Source of the DNA: Harmothoe impar
Lineage: Eukaryota; Annelida; Polychaeta; Phyllodocida; Polynoidae
Assembly (NCBI GenBank): GCA_947462335.1
Contig: OX381714.1
Location: 34,434,025 to 34,498,024 of the forward strand
Length of the DNA stretch: 64,000 bases
Direction of reading: 5' to 3'
The position numbers were made by a program, and so were the translations under genes. The notes under the pieces are model-generated. The model had not been told where the DNA came from. It saw only the letters and a list, made by a program, of their open reading frames with translations, and ran no database searches. The first letter of the stretch is position 1; every line of letters begins with the position of its first letter. Below, in pieces: positions 44,452 to 54,122 of the stretch.

Positions 44452-45765
44452 TCAGGCCATGTGGTAGTCTGTGACTGGTAGTCTGTCAGCTGTGAGTTGG
44501 ATGTTGTTGTCGTAGAAAGCACAGATGACAGCTGAGATGGCGTGATTTGTAGGGGCGTTGAACCTCAGAGACACAGTCAACTTCCCTTGCTTCACTAAGT
44601 TGATGCGTGGGCATTCAGGAGTCCTGTCTGGAGTCAGGTCGAAAGCGAAGACTGTGTACCCTGATTGGAACTGTTCTAAACTGAGACCACAATCTTGACC
44701 TACAGCTAGTAGACCTGTCTCTCTGAACAAGTTCCTGTAAGCTTTCACACAGTTCCCTGCAGCAAAGTCAGTCTTCACTTCATATTTATGGTCATCATAC
44801 TTCAGACCTACTTCTCTCACTGAGTAGTTCTGGAAGTTGAACGGGTTCTCGCTTTTAGTGCCTGACGCTGCAGTCTCTTTGACTAAAGCTAGTAGGACAC
44901 GGGTCGGGATCTGGCTTGTGTCGGGTTGAGTCCAACTGTACTCTTGTGACCCTCCGTCTAGAGTGTGTTTAGTGACTCGACACCTCGTCAGAGTGTAGTT
45001 GAATGGTCCGAACTGAGGGTTCATCACTGTTTTATTGTGGACTTCAGCTACTTCGTCTCTCACAGTCACTTGGCGCACGCTCATCTCAGCTTTAGTGATC
45101 TTCACTTTGAAGTCTAAGTCTGCAGCTTGCATCATGTAGAAAGCTGGAGAGCTACGTTCATATATGAACTTGAACTCACAATGTGAAGGGAAGAGCTTGC
45201 ACTGCTTGAGGAGGTCGATGTGGGGTCTGATGATGACTCCGTGAGTCCGTCTTGCACTGAACTCTTTCCGGCGAGCAACGAAACCTGTGTTAGCAGCAAC
45301 TCGTCCTTCCATGTGGCCAGCTGTGTCCATCATCCACTTCTGTAGACCCTTCAACCGAGTAGTCTTGTCGTTCACTTCAGTTCCTACTAAGTCTAACAAT
45401 GTCGATTTCAGTGCATAGTCTTCATTGTTCCCTGTCACTTTCTCTCCGTTGATCAACAGTTGAACAGAAGAGAAGAGGGAGTGGCCTATGTTGTTCACAG
45501 GTGCAGCTTTGTCACCTACTGCTAGACGTGTCCCAGCAGCATCTACAACTTCTATTTCCAAGTACAACTCTGCTTCACTCAAATCTGTGTACAGAGTAGT
45601 TGGCTCAAAAGTAAAGTCGAAAGAGTCAGTGTGGTCAGTCAAAGCATTGTTAGTTGTCTTAGTGACTGTCTGACTTTTCAGAATGTCTTTTTGAGTCACT
45701 CCTACTGCATGGAGATCTAACTCTCCTACAGCACATGTCTGGCCATGAGGATGTAACAGACTCAT
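44452..45765 (-). CDS. MCP: Major capsid protein, double jelly-roll (PY), copy 2
   Basis: 437 aa, duplicate of 35818-37131 with one amino-acid change (Lys for Glu in AVGDKAAPVNN, base 45510). The charge reversal lies in a loop-like N-terminal region; whether it matters is unknown. Confidence 0.88.
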   Translation of the reverse strand: MSLLHPHGQTCAVGELDLHAVGVTQKDILKSQTVTKTTNNALTDHTDSFDFTFEPTTLYTDLSEAELYLEIEVVDAAGTRLAVGDKAAPVNNIGHSLFSSVQLLINGEKVTGNNEDYALKSTLLDLVGTEVNDKTTRLKGLQKWMMDTAGHMEGRVAANTGFVARRKEFSARRTHGVIIRPHIDLLKQCKLFPSHCEFKFIYERSSPAFYMMQAADLDFKVKITKAEMSVRQVTVRDEVAEVHNKTVMNPQFGPFNYTLTRCRVTKHTLDGGSQEYSWTQPDTSQIPTRVLLALVKETAASGTKSENPFNFQNYSVREVGLKYDDHKYEVKTDFAAGNCVKAYRNLFRETGLLAVGQDCGLSLEQFQSGYTVFAFDLTPDRTPECPRINLVKQGKLTVSLRFNAPTNHAISAVICAFYDNNIQLTADRLPVTDYHMA

Positions 45766-45767
45766 GA

Positions 45768-46259
45768 TTAGAACAGTAGTGCTTTATTGCTAGCACGACT
45801 CTGCTTCTTCTTCTTGCGCCCTTTGCCTGTCTGCTGCTTAGTACGTCCTGCACGTCGGACTGTCGCACGGCGTTTGGCTGGAGTCGGTTGAGACACTCTG
45901 TTTATGTAGTTCTGAGCTGAAGAATGAGCTCTCTTCAATAGAGCTTGGCTTTGACCTCTGACATGTTTGTTTACACTCTTCTTGAGTGGTTTTCCAGCCA
46001 TGACATCTGAAAGTACTCCTGCACCTGTAGAGAGTAGTGCTGTGCCAGCTGTCTTAGCAACTTTACGACCAATAGTGCTCAAAAGGGGGACAGCTCCTCG
46101 CAGTAATCCTGATATGATAGATCCAATACCATGACCACGTTGCCTAGCTACTCCACCGAAAGCTGGTAGAACACCGTGACCAAACTGAGATTTAGCATAG
46201 TAAGCACCATACTCCCCTCTAGGGGCTAAGTATGGAGGTGGGCCAAAGCGCTGAAGCAT
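45768..46259 (-). CDS. Basic membrane-active-like core protein, copy 2
   Basis: Identical duplicate of 37134-37625: Gly-rich hydrophobic helix and basic tail. Confidence 0.65.
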   Translation of the reverse strand: MLQRFGPPPYLAPRGEYGAYYAKSQFGHGVLPAFGGVARQRGHGIGSIISGLLRGAVPLLSTIGRKVAKTAGTALLSTGAGVLSDVMAGKPLKKSVNKHVRGQSQALLKRAHSSAQNYINRVSQPTPAKRRATVRRAGRTKQQTGKGRKKKKQSRASNKALLF

Positions 46260-46266
46260 ACTGTTA

Positions 46267-47616
46267 CTATATGTGGTTGCTTATAGGCTTAAAAGCTAGT
46301 ACTACAGTCACTGCTCCACGTTCAAATGGTATAGGACGACCTGTGCTGTCTCTTAAGTAGATCGCGATCTGTCTGAAGCTGCTCTTACTCACAGGTTGGT
46401 ACATCAAAGGTTGGAAAGTGACAGTCTGTGTGTCACCTAGCAGTGGATTAATGTTTACAACTCTCAAGAGAGGTGCTCTCTTGTCTCCAACAATGTTATG
46501 TTTCACTATATCAGAGTATACATACACAGTCTGAGCTCTGAACTTCAAGTCTACTACAGCTTGACCTTCAGTTTTATTCATCAAGAAGACTCCACCTCCG
46601 AATCCTAACTGCACACCTAAGTTAACTGGTAGTTGTATCACAACATCAGGGGGTAGAGCTACAATACACTTCATTGTATACCTGTTGTATGTGAACACGT
46701 TAGATTTATTGTTCTTGTGGTGTGTCCTCAGTTTCTTGATGATACTAGGGTGTTTCCTGTTAATACACTTGTTCAGATAATTTATGAAGTCACTGTTGTC
46801 TTGTAGATATACACCTTGCAGAGAGAAAGCTGTATATGTCCGGACTGCTGGGAATTGAAAAGTGTTGACTAGTTTATCTAAATACTTCAACTTTAATTCT
46901 ATTTTCACTACTCTGAGTTCTTCCTCAGTCAAAACTTCTGACTCTCTAGTAGTAAGCCCGTTTATGAATGCTGCTTTTTCTGTGTAATTTAAGTTGAGTG
47001 AATCTCTCACAGCTGAGACTGCTGCACTCGCACGGTTCTCAGGGTTCAAACCGCGTACTATTCTGTAAGTGATACTGTCTGCACCAGATGGCGGCACTTC
47101 TGCTAAAGAGTCTGGTTCAGTTTCGGTTTCGCTGTCCGATTCGACACTAGGTAGCGGCGCAGGTCGCGCTACTTCTCCAGAGCTTGGGTCTGATTCTACA
47201 CTAAGTCTCGCTGTAGGTTGTCGTACTGGTACTTGTTTAGAGCGTTTGATCTCTACACCTCGCTGTAGACACTTCTTAGCTACGCTGTCGTGTATACTTG
47301 AACTTTTCCTATTCAACACAGGATCGTTCGCTGTGTAAGGAAAAAAGTCTGAGCTTCGCTTATGTAGTGCTTCTTGTAGTCTTTTAGCACTCATGACGCT
47401 CTTGGGTATAGTTGAGTCTGTTTCACCTTCTATGAACAACAATGTCTCACATTCTACGTTGTACCAACTAGTAGGACACGTTATTTCTTGCAGAGCACAC
47501 TCCATTGGAGTACTAGAAGATACATACTCAGGTAACAATGTGTTGTAAGTTGTCAGAGTGTTGTCTGGGAAAACTTTCATAGACGAGTTGCTAGGTAGTG
47601 TCATTGTGAACGCCAT
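46267..47616 (-). CDS. Minor capsid / penton-like protein, copy 2
   Basis: Identical duplicate of 37633-38982, including the 16-nt overlap with the integrase gene. Confidence 0.7.
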   Translation of the reverse strand: MAFTMTLPSNSSMKVFPDNTLTTYNTLLPEYVSSSTPMECALQEITCPTSWYNVECETLLFIEGETDSTIPKSVMSAKRLQEALHKRSSDFFPYTANDPVLNRKSSSIHDSVAKKCLQRGVEIKRSKQVPVRQPTARLSVESDPSSGEVARPAPLPSVESDSETETEPDSLAEVPPSGADSITYRIVRGLNPENRASAAVSAVRDSLNLNYTEKAAFINGLTTRESEVLTEEELRVVKIELKLKYLDKLVNTFQFPAVRTYTAFSLQGVYLQDNSDFINYLNKCINRKHPSIIKKLRTHHKNNKSNVFTYNRYTMKCIVALPPDVVIQLPVNLGVQLGFGGGVFLMNKTEGQAVVDLKFRAQTVYVYSDIVKHNIVGDKRAPLLRVVNINPLLGDTQTVTFQPLMYQPVSKSSFRQIAIYLRDSTGRPIPFERGAVTVVLAFKPISNHI

Positions 47617-48683
47617 TTTTTCACGTTCTTAGCAGGTTCCCACGTGTTGAACTTATCCCCGTAACCTTTCCACTTGACGTATGCTTGACGCTTACGACCT
47701 GAGCCTCTGTACTTCACTACTTCCTCTATGTCGTACCTCTTCCCTTGACGGACATGGACCTTTTGAACTTCAGGCTGGTAGAAAGTTCCTTTTATCTCTT
47801 CTCCTAGTTCATCTTTCAGTTGGTATCCTTTAGGTTTGACAGAATCTATAGTGTATACTTCTTCAGTCCAGTTAGGTTCGTAACCTCTGTTGAAAGCGCG
47901 CTTCTTAGCAAGCATGCGCACTTTAGAACCTTTCTTCAAAAGTAACTTGGGCACAGTCCTCTTGTCTGGTGGTTGTTCATATAGCCTGTAGAACAGAGCA
48001 TCAGAGTTCTTGTCTGTGATGTCGACTGGAGCTGCACCTAGTGTCTTATGCACAGTACTATTGTAAGAGTGGACTAGATCTTGAAGTATGCCTGTCCACT
48101 TGTAGTTGTTGAAGTAAGCAAAGCAACGCCACAGCTTACCTTGCAGTGTGGCGTTAAATCGTTCAGCTATAGCACATTTCACGTCATCGTTCTCTCCAGT
48201 GAACAATTTTACACCCCTTTCTTCTAGATGACTTCTGAAAGTTTGGTTCAAAAATTCTTTTCCTTTGTCAGTCTGGATTTTAACAGGTTGTCTACTCTCA
48301 GTCATTTTCTTGTAAGCTTCTAATACATCTACAGCTTTCTTACTCTTGACAGGTTGAGCAAAGCCATATCTTGAGAAGACATCTATACCAGCTAAAATAT
48401 ACTGGTACCCTTTGTTCTCACGTGAAGACTCTCTCATGTCAATAAGATCTAACTGCCATTGTCTATCTATACCCCAAGTCTGAGTCTTGTGTCTTGTGAA
48501 CCGTCTCTTGTAAGGTTTGTGTCTAGTGTAAGCATCCACATCTTCTAAAGCTTCAGCAATGTTTTTTAAGTCAGTCTTCTTAAAGTGATGGTGTCGCAAT
48601 TTACTCACGCTAGTGAAACTTCCAGGTTCTCTGACTGAAGTATAGCGATCTACTACAGCTTTCTTCAAAGCTTTGTCCGCCAT
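47601..48683 (-). CDS. INT: Integrase with chromodomain (INT), copy 2
   Basis: Identical duplicate of 38967-40049, D79/D139/E174 and the chromodomain intact. Confidence 0.95.
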   Translation of the reverse strand: MADKALKKAVVDRYTSVREPGSFTSVSKLRHHHFKKTDLKNIAEALEDVDAYTRHKPYKRRFTRHKTQTWGIDRQWQLDLIDMRESSRENKGYQYILAGIDVFSRYGFAQPVKSKKAVDVLEAYKKMTESRQPVKIQTDKGKEFLNQTFRSHLEERGVKLFTGENDDVKCAIAERFNATLQGKLWRCFAYFNNYKWTGILQDLVHSYNSTVHKTLGAAPVDITDKNSDALFYRLYEQPPDKRTVPKLLLKKGSKVRMLAKKRAFNRGYEPNWTEEVYTIDSVKPKGYQLKDELGEEIKGTFYQPEVQKVHVRQGKRYDIEEVVKYRGSGRKRQAYVKWKGYGDKFNTWEPAKNVKKWRSQ

Positions 48684-49693
48684 AACTTTGCTAGTTGACG
48701 AGATGTTATACCAGTACCACTCTGTGCAGTATTAGCTTTACGTTTACGCTTTGGTGTTACACTATATGAACGTCTTCTGAAGGGGGAGCCAGTCATAGAA
48801 CTAACACTCTTGAAAGATTCTTTGTTTCTGACGAACTTGAGGTCTGGGTTCAACCTTTTAACAGCTGCGATGAAGTACTTTTGTCCTATGGGAGGTTGCT
48901 TCTTAGTTAGACTATTTTTCCGAGCTGCATCACCTAGTAGATCAATGATGTTACTCCCTTGTATACGCCGCCCGTGCACTACTAGTTCACCACTAGGAGT
49001 CCAGTTGATAGTACCTCTACCTTTGTCAGAGTCTGCTAAGTGTCTATACAGATTCATAGCAGTCTTCTGATAAGTAGTAGGTACACGCCTTTGAATTAAA
49101 GCATCCATCACCATGACACCTTGTCTACCTATAGGTCCTGTGTCTTCTTCTTCTCTTTCTTCTTCTTCTTGAGACTCATATTCATCGTCTCCACTAGCAC
49201 CAGGTAAACTTGGAGTTGGAGTTTGATGACTAGTAGTAGAAAACATATCGTCATCATCGCCTGAAGTAGCTTCATCGTCTGCTTCTTCCCCTCTCCTACC
49301 TCTTTTGTGACGTTGTTGAGTAATATTTCTAGGGTTCATAGAAGAAGCAGCTCGACTCACAATTTTAGCTTTTTTGTATAGTATAGAAGATTTAGTCATG
49401 AGCTGGTTGTATCTACTGAGTCTCTCACTAGTGTTCAACTGAGAGTCATTCAATACTCTAGTTGCTTCTTTCTGTAAGTGACTCAATATCTCCACTAGAC
49501 TACTGTGTGGGGATAGTTTTTCTCTGACTAGTTGACTCTCATAGAACTGAGTTTGAGGGTCTGGTAGCACAGCTGGAGCAGAAGACGCGAGTGTTGCACT
49601 AGGTAGCGGGTCAGTGTTAGTAGTAGAAGAAATGGGGGTGTCGCTTTTACCTACTAAATCAGGTCTCACTAAAGCCATACGTGTGTAAGACAT
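48665..49693 (-). CDS. Acidic-middle Polinton protein (PW-like?), copy 2
   Basis: Identical duplicate of 40031-41059. Confidence 0.6.
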   Translation of the reverse strand: MSYTRMALVRPDLVGKSDTPISSTTNTDPLPSATLASSAPAVLPDPQTQFYESQLVREKLSPHSSLVEILSHLQKEATRVLNDSQLNTSERLSRYNQLMTKSSILYKKAKIVSRAASSMNPRNITQQRHKRGRRGEEADDEATSGDDDDMFSTTSHQTPTPSLPGASGDDEYESQEEEEREEEDTGPIGRQGVMVMDALIQRRVPTTYQKTAMNLYRHLADSDKGRGTINWTPSGELVVHGRRIQGSNIIDLLGDAARKNSLTKKQPPIGQKYFIAAVKRLNPDLKFVRNKESFKSVSSMTGSPFRRRSYSVTPKRKRKANTAQSGTGITSRQLAKLWRTKL

Positions 49694-49695
49694 GA

Positions 49696-50106
49696 CTACC
49701 GTTTGACAGCTGATCCTATGAGACTAGTAATAAGAGGTAGTGCTACACCCAGTAGTGCACCTATGAAGCCACCGTCCTGCTGTAGTATTCGTCTCTTAGC
49801 TATGACAGTAATCTTAGGTTTTGTTATAGCTCTCAGCTGCTTCTTGTACGGCGATAACTTCTTGACTGCGTGAAGGTAGTTCGGTGTCAAGGTTTTGTTC
49901 ATTACATTGACACATATGACACTCATTAGTCTGATCACTTCTTCACTGAGACCTCTCACTAAATGTTGACAGTCTGTACTACTACATTTAGCTATATGTT
50001 TCAACAGAGAGTAATGCCGACGTAAAGAAACTAACTTTTGGTAGTAAGCACTTCTCTGACGGCGCTTAAGACTCTTAGCACGCTTACTCTTAGTACTCCC
50101 CTTCAT
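49696..50106 (-). CDS. Small basic protein with hydrophobic C-terminus, copy 2
   Basis: Identical duplicate of 41062-41472; ATGA overlap with the ATPase gene kept. Confidence 0.65.
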   Translation of the reverse strand: MKGSTKSKRAKSLKRRQRSAYYQKLVSLRRHYSLLKHIAKCSSTDCQHLVRGLSEEVIRLMSVICVNVMNKTLTPNYLHAVKKLSPYKKQLRAITKPKITVIAKRRILQQDGGFIGALLGVALPLITSLIGSAVKR

Positions 50107-50792
50107 TTCTTCTGCTTTTTCCCAGTAGGAATGAATACTACGCTGTTCCAAGGTGTTGTTATACTGTTCCTCACTCGCAAGTTGTCAGGTGTGCTCTGCT
50201 TACAGTCCAACACTATGTATGAGTGTTTAGCTGTAGTCTCTTTGTTATATACCTGAGTCAAGAAAGATGGTTGCGCTGGGAAAGCTTGTCTAGATATATA
50301 ACTTATCTGACTCATATCTCGAGGGTTTTTAAAAATAACTAGATAATGACTGTTCAAACTGAGAGTCCTGAAGTCTTTGTTAGCAAAGAATAAGTTCTGA
50401 GTAATGAATATTACATTCATGTTCATATGATGAGAACCTTTGATGAAGAGGTCTTTAGCTATAGGTGCATATTCTGGGTCTAACAAGTCGTCTATGATGA
50501 GCATCGAGTGTTTACTAGTATCTCGACTAGAGTTGAAAAGTTCATCCCTTGTAAGAAGACCTTCGTTGAATTTCACACCTGCACTTTTCAACTTTTCAAA
50601 CTCTGGTTGCCACTGGCTGTAGCAGTAAGTTATATCGTGTACTTCAGGTGTGACGAGAGTCTTCACGTTATTTATCACTTCGAATACTAGACGACTCTTA
50701 CCACAGGATGTAGGTCCAGCTATTAGCATAGTGAAAGGTGACTGTAGTCTAGGATCGAATTCAACAGATTCCACAGCGGTAGAGACGTCCAT
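50103..50792 (-). CDS. ATP: Genome-packaging ATPase (ATP), copy 2
   Basis: Identical duplicate of 41469-42158 with intact Walker A and B. Confidence 0.93.
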   Translation of the reverse strand: MDVSTAVESVEFDPRLQSPFTMLIAGPTSCGKSRLVFEVINNVKTLVTPEVHDITYCYSQWQPEFEKLKSAGVKFNEGLLTRDELFNSSRDTSKHSMLIIDDLLDPEYAPIAKDLFIKGSHHMNMNVIFITQNLFFANKDFRTLSLNSHYLVIFKNPRDMSQISYISRQAFPAQPSFLTQVYNKETTAKHSYIVLDCKQSTPDNLRVRNSITTPWNSVVFIPTGKKQKK

Positions 50793-50805
50793 CTTAGTGC
50801 AGTGA

Positions 50806-51492
50806 TCAGACGAGAGTGGTCAACACTGGAGTGACACAGCTCACTTTTATGTCTTTGGGTACAGCTGCATACAACCCTTGAACATACATTGCGACGTCGC
50901 TGCGACCCATGTCGTCTTGCAACACTTTCATCAGAGCTATAGGCTCAGACGTCTCGTTGTACTTCCAAGCTCTCAGCACTTCATAGACAGGGTTCTTGAC
51001 AGTTCTGTCAGAAGGCACAGGTTGAGAGATGAAAGCTATTTCATGAGAAGTCAACCCTAAGTAGATCCCTATGGTCTTCCAGTCTCTAGGGCAGAGCTCA
51101 GACAAAAGAGAGAAATATTTCTGCACTTTCCACTCCATGTCTCCACTCTCTAAGCCATCCCACATGTCATGCTTGTCCATGTACTCACGTGAGAATTGGA
51201 TGAGGTCCATACGGTAAGATTCCTCCAAAGCGTCTGCTAGTTCTTCCCACCTAGTAGTACAACTTTTCTGGTACCAAGTAGTGAACATTTCTCTAGCTTG
51301 AGTTATGACACTTCTCTCACAACTGAGATATCCCATGTCCTTCAAGTTCACTTTGAGGTATGAACCTAACCGTATGTAATCTGATGTCGGCAACTTACTA
51401 CTTATTTTCAGTAGCATAGCGTCTGGTAAGTATCCTAACGGCTCTCCTTTGAAGAATGATGATACAGGTACTACCAAATTGAAATCTGCCAT
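50806..51492 (-). CDS. Tandem death-domain protein, copy 2
   Basis: Identical duplicate of 42172-42858. In this copy the gene sits in its native context, downstream of the TATA box at 51571-51580 and of the intact DUF5662-like gene. Confidence 0.78.
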   Translation of the reverse strand: MADFNLVVPVSSFFKGEPLGYLPDAMLLKISSKLPTSDYIRLGSYLKVNLKDMGYLSCERSVITQAREMFTTWYQKSCTTRWEELADALEESYRMDLIQFSREYMDKHDMWDGLESGDMEWKVQKYFSLLSELCPRDWKTIGIYLGLTSHEIAFISQPVPSDRTVKNPVYEVLRAWKYNETSEPIALMKVLQDDMGRSDVAMYVQGLYAAVPKDIKVSCVTPVLTTLV

Positions 51493-51570
51493 GATGAGCG
51501 AGTGTGTGAAGGAGTAGACAGGCAGGTAGGTAGGTAGAGTGTTGTATGGGGTGTTGTAGGTTAGGGGGAG

Positions 51571-51580
51571 CTTTTATATA
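51571..51580 (-). promoter_or_regulatory. TATA box of the left gene cluster, copy 2
   Basis: TATATAAAAG on the - strand, about 80 nt before the death-domain ATG at 51492. Confidence 0.6.
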
Positions 51581-51777
51581 GCTCTTTAGACTAGAATACG
51601 TAGGGAAATCGTGTAAAGAGTATGCAAAACGTTCTGAGTTCGAACTCCTCGCCCCCTATCCATTTCACACTAGAGGGGTGCTCCCCACCCCATACACCCT
51701 ATGCTAATACTATACACACCCCCCACCCCACCCAACTCTATACGATGCACTAACGTTTCACTTTTTTATCAGAGTGT

Positions 51778-52431
51778 TTACAATAACATTCTGAGCGCTA
51801 AACCACTACGATGAGAGGACGTTGTAATATCACGCTCCCACTGACTTAAATAAGTTTTAACTCTGTATCTGTCTGCTTCAGTGTAACGTTCTAGATACGT
51901 ATCTGGGATTTTGAAAATGTCTTCTACTTTCAAATCTGAACGACCTGCTAAGTTCCTTTGAAGCCGACAACCTAGCATGTCTATGATACTCTCTAACAAG
52001 TAATGTGTCGGCATGTCTTGATTAGAGTGGTACTGAGGATGATGAGGGTTGTTTGCGTAGTGATGTTTCAGCGCTGATTCCCACATTGCAAGGTGGTCAG
52101 AGTTCTTGAGAGGTTTTGAACTCTTAAGGCGGCCAAACTTCCACCCGTATCCAACAGCTTCTACAGCTGAAAACTTAGACAAGTCGTGCTTCATTATCAA
52201 CTTGTCTATACATTTAGCTTCACTCTCATTGAAGCTATCACTTAGCAGAACCCAAGTGTAATACAACCATTTCCTATGCTCTAAAGTCTGTTTGAAATGA
52301 TTGAAAATGTACTGTAAAGTTTTTACAGTGCATGTGACAGACTCTTTTCTTTCACACACATACTGTAATACTAACTCGTCTTCAGGGTATCTAGCCTTAA
52401 CTAGCGTGTAGAGGTCGTGAGCTGTCTTCAT
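51778..52431 (-). CDS. DUF5662-like / HD-type protein
   Basis: 217 aa. KHDLSKFSAVEAVGYGWKF (from residue 81) and HHYANNPHHPQYHSNQDMPT (from 123), followed by YLLESIIDML, match the order of conserved His/Asp motifs in DUF5662-like proteins known mainly from bacteria and phages. The pattern suggests a metal-binding, HD-like helical phosphohydrolase fold. A nucleotide-directed activity is plausible but unproven. A TATA-like word (GAGTATAT at about 52481 on the - strand) lies 50 nt upstream. The gene is intact only here; a 65-codon remnant is at 43144-43341. Confidence 0.6.
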   Translation of the reverse strand: MKTAHDLYTLVKARYPEDELVLQYVCERKESVTCTVKTLQYIFNHFKQTLEHRKWLYYTWVLLSDSFNESEAKCIDKLIMKHDLSKFSAVEAVGYGWKFGRLKSSKPLKNSDHLAMWESALKHHYANNPHHPQYHSNQDMPTHYLLESIIDMLGCRLQRNLAGRSDLKVEDIFKIPDTYLERYTEADRYRVKTYLSQWERDITTSSHRSGLALRMLL

Positions 52432-52688
52432 GATGACGTTGAAAGGTCGTTTGAATGAGTGAGTGCACTTACACGACCCTATATACTCTGAGTGATTTAT
52501 GACTTGACAACTAACCGTTTAAAACACAGTGTGCATGTAAAATTTTTAAGAAGTAGAGTGACAGTTTGAAGGGGGGTCTCTCAATATATGAGAGACCAGA
52601 GTTAGTTTGTTAGTACACCTATACTTTTTTCACTTTTTTTTATTTTTTGTGAAGCATCTAATAGACTATTGGTCAAGGTTTTTTTTCA
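52432..52688. other. Polinton intergenic spacer with a hairpin
   Basis: GGTCTCTCA (52575-52583) and TGAGAGACC (52589-52597) form a 9-bp hairpin. A - strand AATAAA lies near 52638 after the next gene's stop. No coding frame. Confidence 0.5.
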
Positions 52689-53381
52689 TCAGTTAGGGGA
52701 GAAGGATTGAGTTGGAAAGGCTGTCACCAGTTCATACAAGACTCCTTGGCACAGTAGAGTAGGGTTTTGACAACGTTGTACAACTACTCTTACAACGTGA
52801 CAACACCCGTTTGCATTGTGTCCAATCTCAGTCTTGTATGCTCTTTCATACAGAAACCGATCTGAAGAGTATTTAGCACGTGTTATCTTGTCAGGAGCTG
52901 ATACTGTGTGCTTGATTAAGCCATGTACCATACTCGTAGAGATGAACACGGAATTTCCCAGCTGGTGTGATTCAAGCTGATTAATTTTGAAGTAGGGTTT
53001 CGTCCTACATTTTTGAAAGTTGATAGCTGAAGCTACTACACTATGAGAAGTTACACTGTGTTGTAACTTAGAAACTAGCAGTAACACGTTACTCACTACT
53101 TCAGATTGAGTAGCTTTCCCAGTAGAACTAGTTATGAACTTCTTGAGAGAAGGACTACTAGCATTTATAGGAGTCGTGTTGTTATGCAGAAAACAATTTG
53201 AAAAATCTAAATTTGGAGGTATGTAACTATCTCTGATGTACTCTTCAGGACAATATCTGAACAACTGCTTTTCCTCACCAGTCTCTACTCCACTCTTGAC
53301 GTCTGAAATGAACTCCCAAACTGACCGCCTGTGTTTAGTGCTGAGTGAAATCGGTAGAGGTGTACAAGCTGCACTGGACAT
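52689..53381 (-). CDS. Unrecognised Polinton protein, 230 aa
   Basis: Starts at an ATG (MSSAACTPLPIS) and is open throughout. No family is recognised. It has a mixed alpha/beta composition with several Cys/His (CHVVRVVVQRCQNPTLLCQG near the C-terminus) and no signal peptide or membrane segment. It lies on the - strand beside the divergent promoter region at 53382-54122, outside the capsid cluster, which is where accessory or early genes would be expected. Function unknown. Confidence 0.6.
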   Translation of the reverse strand: MSSAACTPLPISLSTKHRRSVWEFISDVKSGVETGEEKQLFRYCPEEYIRDSYIPPNLDFSNCFLHNNTTPINASSPSLKKFITSSTGKATQSEVVSNVLLLVSKLQHSVTSHSVVASAINFQKCRTKPYFKINQLESHQLGNSVFISTSMVHGLIKHTVSAPDKITRAKYSSDRFLYERAYKTEIGHNANGCCHVVRVVVQRCQNPTLLCQGVLYELVTAFPTQSFSPN

Positions 53382-54122
53382 GTTGTCTCAGAGCTGCTCA
53401 GTTTGAATCTGATCACAGCCGGTTGTTTTCAACGTACACTAATCGTTTCCCCCACCCTCTCTAGAAAAGTAGTGTTCACAAATTAACTCACTTGAACGAA
53501 AATCTTTCAAACAAACGTCAAGAAGAAAATGTAAACTTCACCTTCAAACTTGTCAATCATATAATAAGTTAAAAAAAAAATTTAGATTGTATTTATATTT
53601 TTTCATCTTGAAAAGTGTAGTATAAGATACAACATTCATGAACGTTCCTTTTATGTTGCAACGCCCTATCCAGCTGACAGCCACTGTGCTATCTGAATAG
53701 AGTTCACATTTCCAACTGTTGTTTTTCAACTTTTTGTTTTACTCTCCGCAGAAGCACCAGTCTGTTATGGGTTATCCCGTGCTTATTTATGTAGTGTGGT
53801 TGATAAAGATACATTGTATCCAAACTCAGCCTAGTGCTTTACTATAGTGACATGTGCGTATAATTGTCGTACAATAACAATTAGAGATGAAATATGAAAA
53901 AAATGTCAGACGTCAAATGTTCGTCTATTGTCGTTCAACAAACGTGTGACAACGTTTGACAATCGTTGTCAGTAAAATTAGTATATATACCCCTTGATTT
54001 GCTCAGTTGAAATCAAACCGCTCCTGAGCTGCTCAACTGTGACGACTACTCTACTCTACACTTGCCACTCTACACGCTGCCTCTACCTTTCAACTTCTAC
54101 AAACTAACTGTTTTAGTTTAGG
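53382..54122. promoter_or_regulatory. Divergent promoter region
   Basis: It separates a - strand gene (ends at 53381) and a + strand gene (starts 54123). On the + side GTATATATAC at 53981-53990 is a TATA-like box about 130 nt before the ATG. Just before it (about 53917-53972) words of the type CAACGTTTGACAATCGTTGT and AACAAACGTGTGACAACG recur in both orientations, which may be an operator-like array. Confidence 0.5.

Larger units (their letters stand above)
43343..51976. repeat. 8634-bp direct duplication, copy 2
   Basis: Second copy of 34709-43342. Homology ends at 51975, from where the intact DUF5662-like gene continues. This copy is contiguous with the rest of the element and is presumably the original arrangement. 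Confidence 0.95.
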
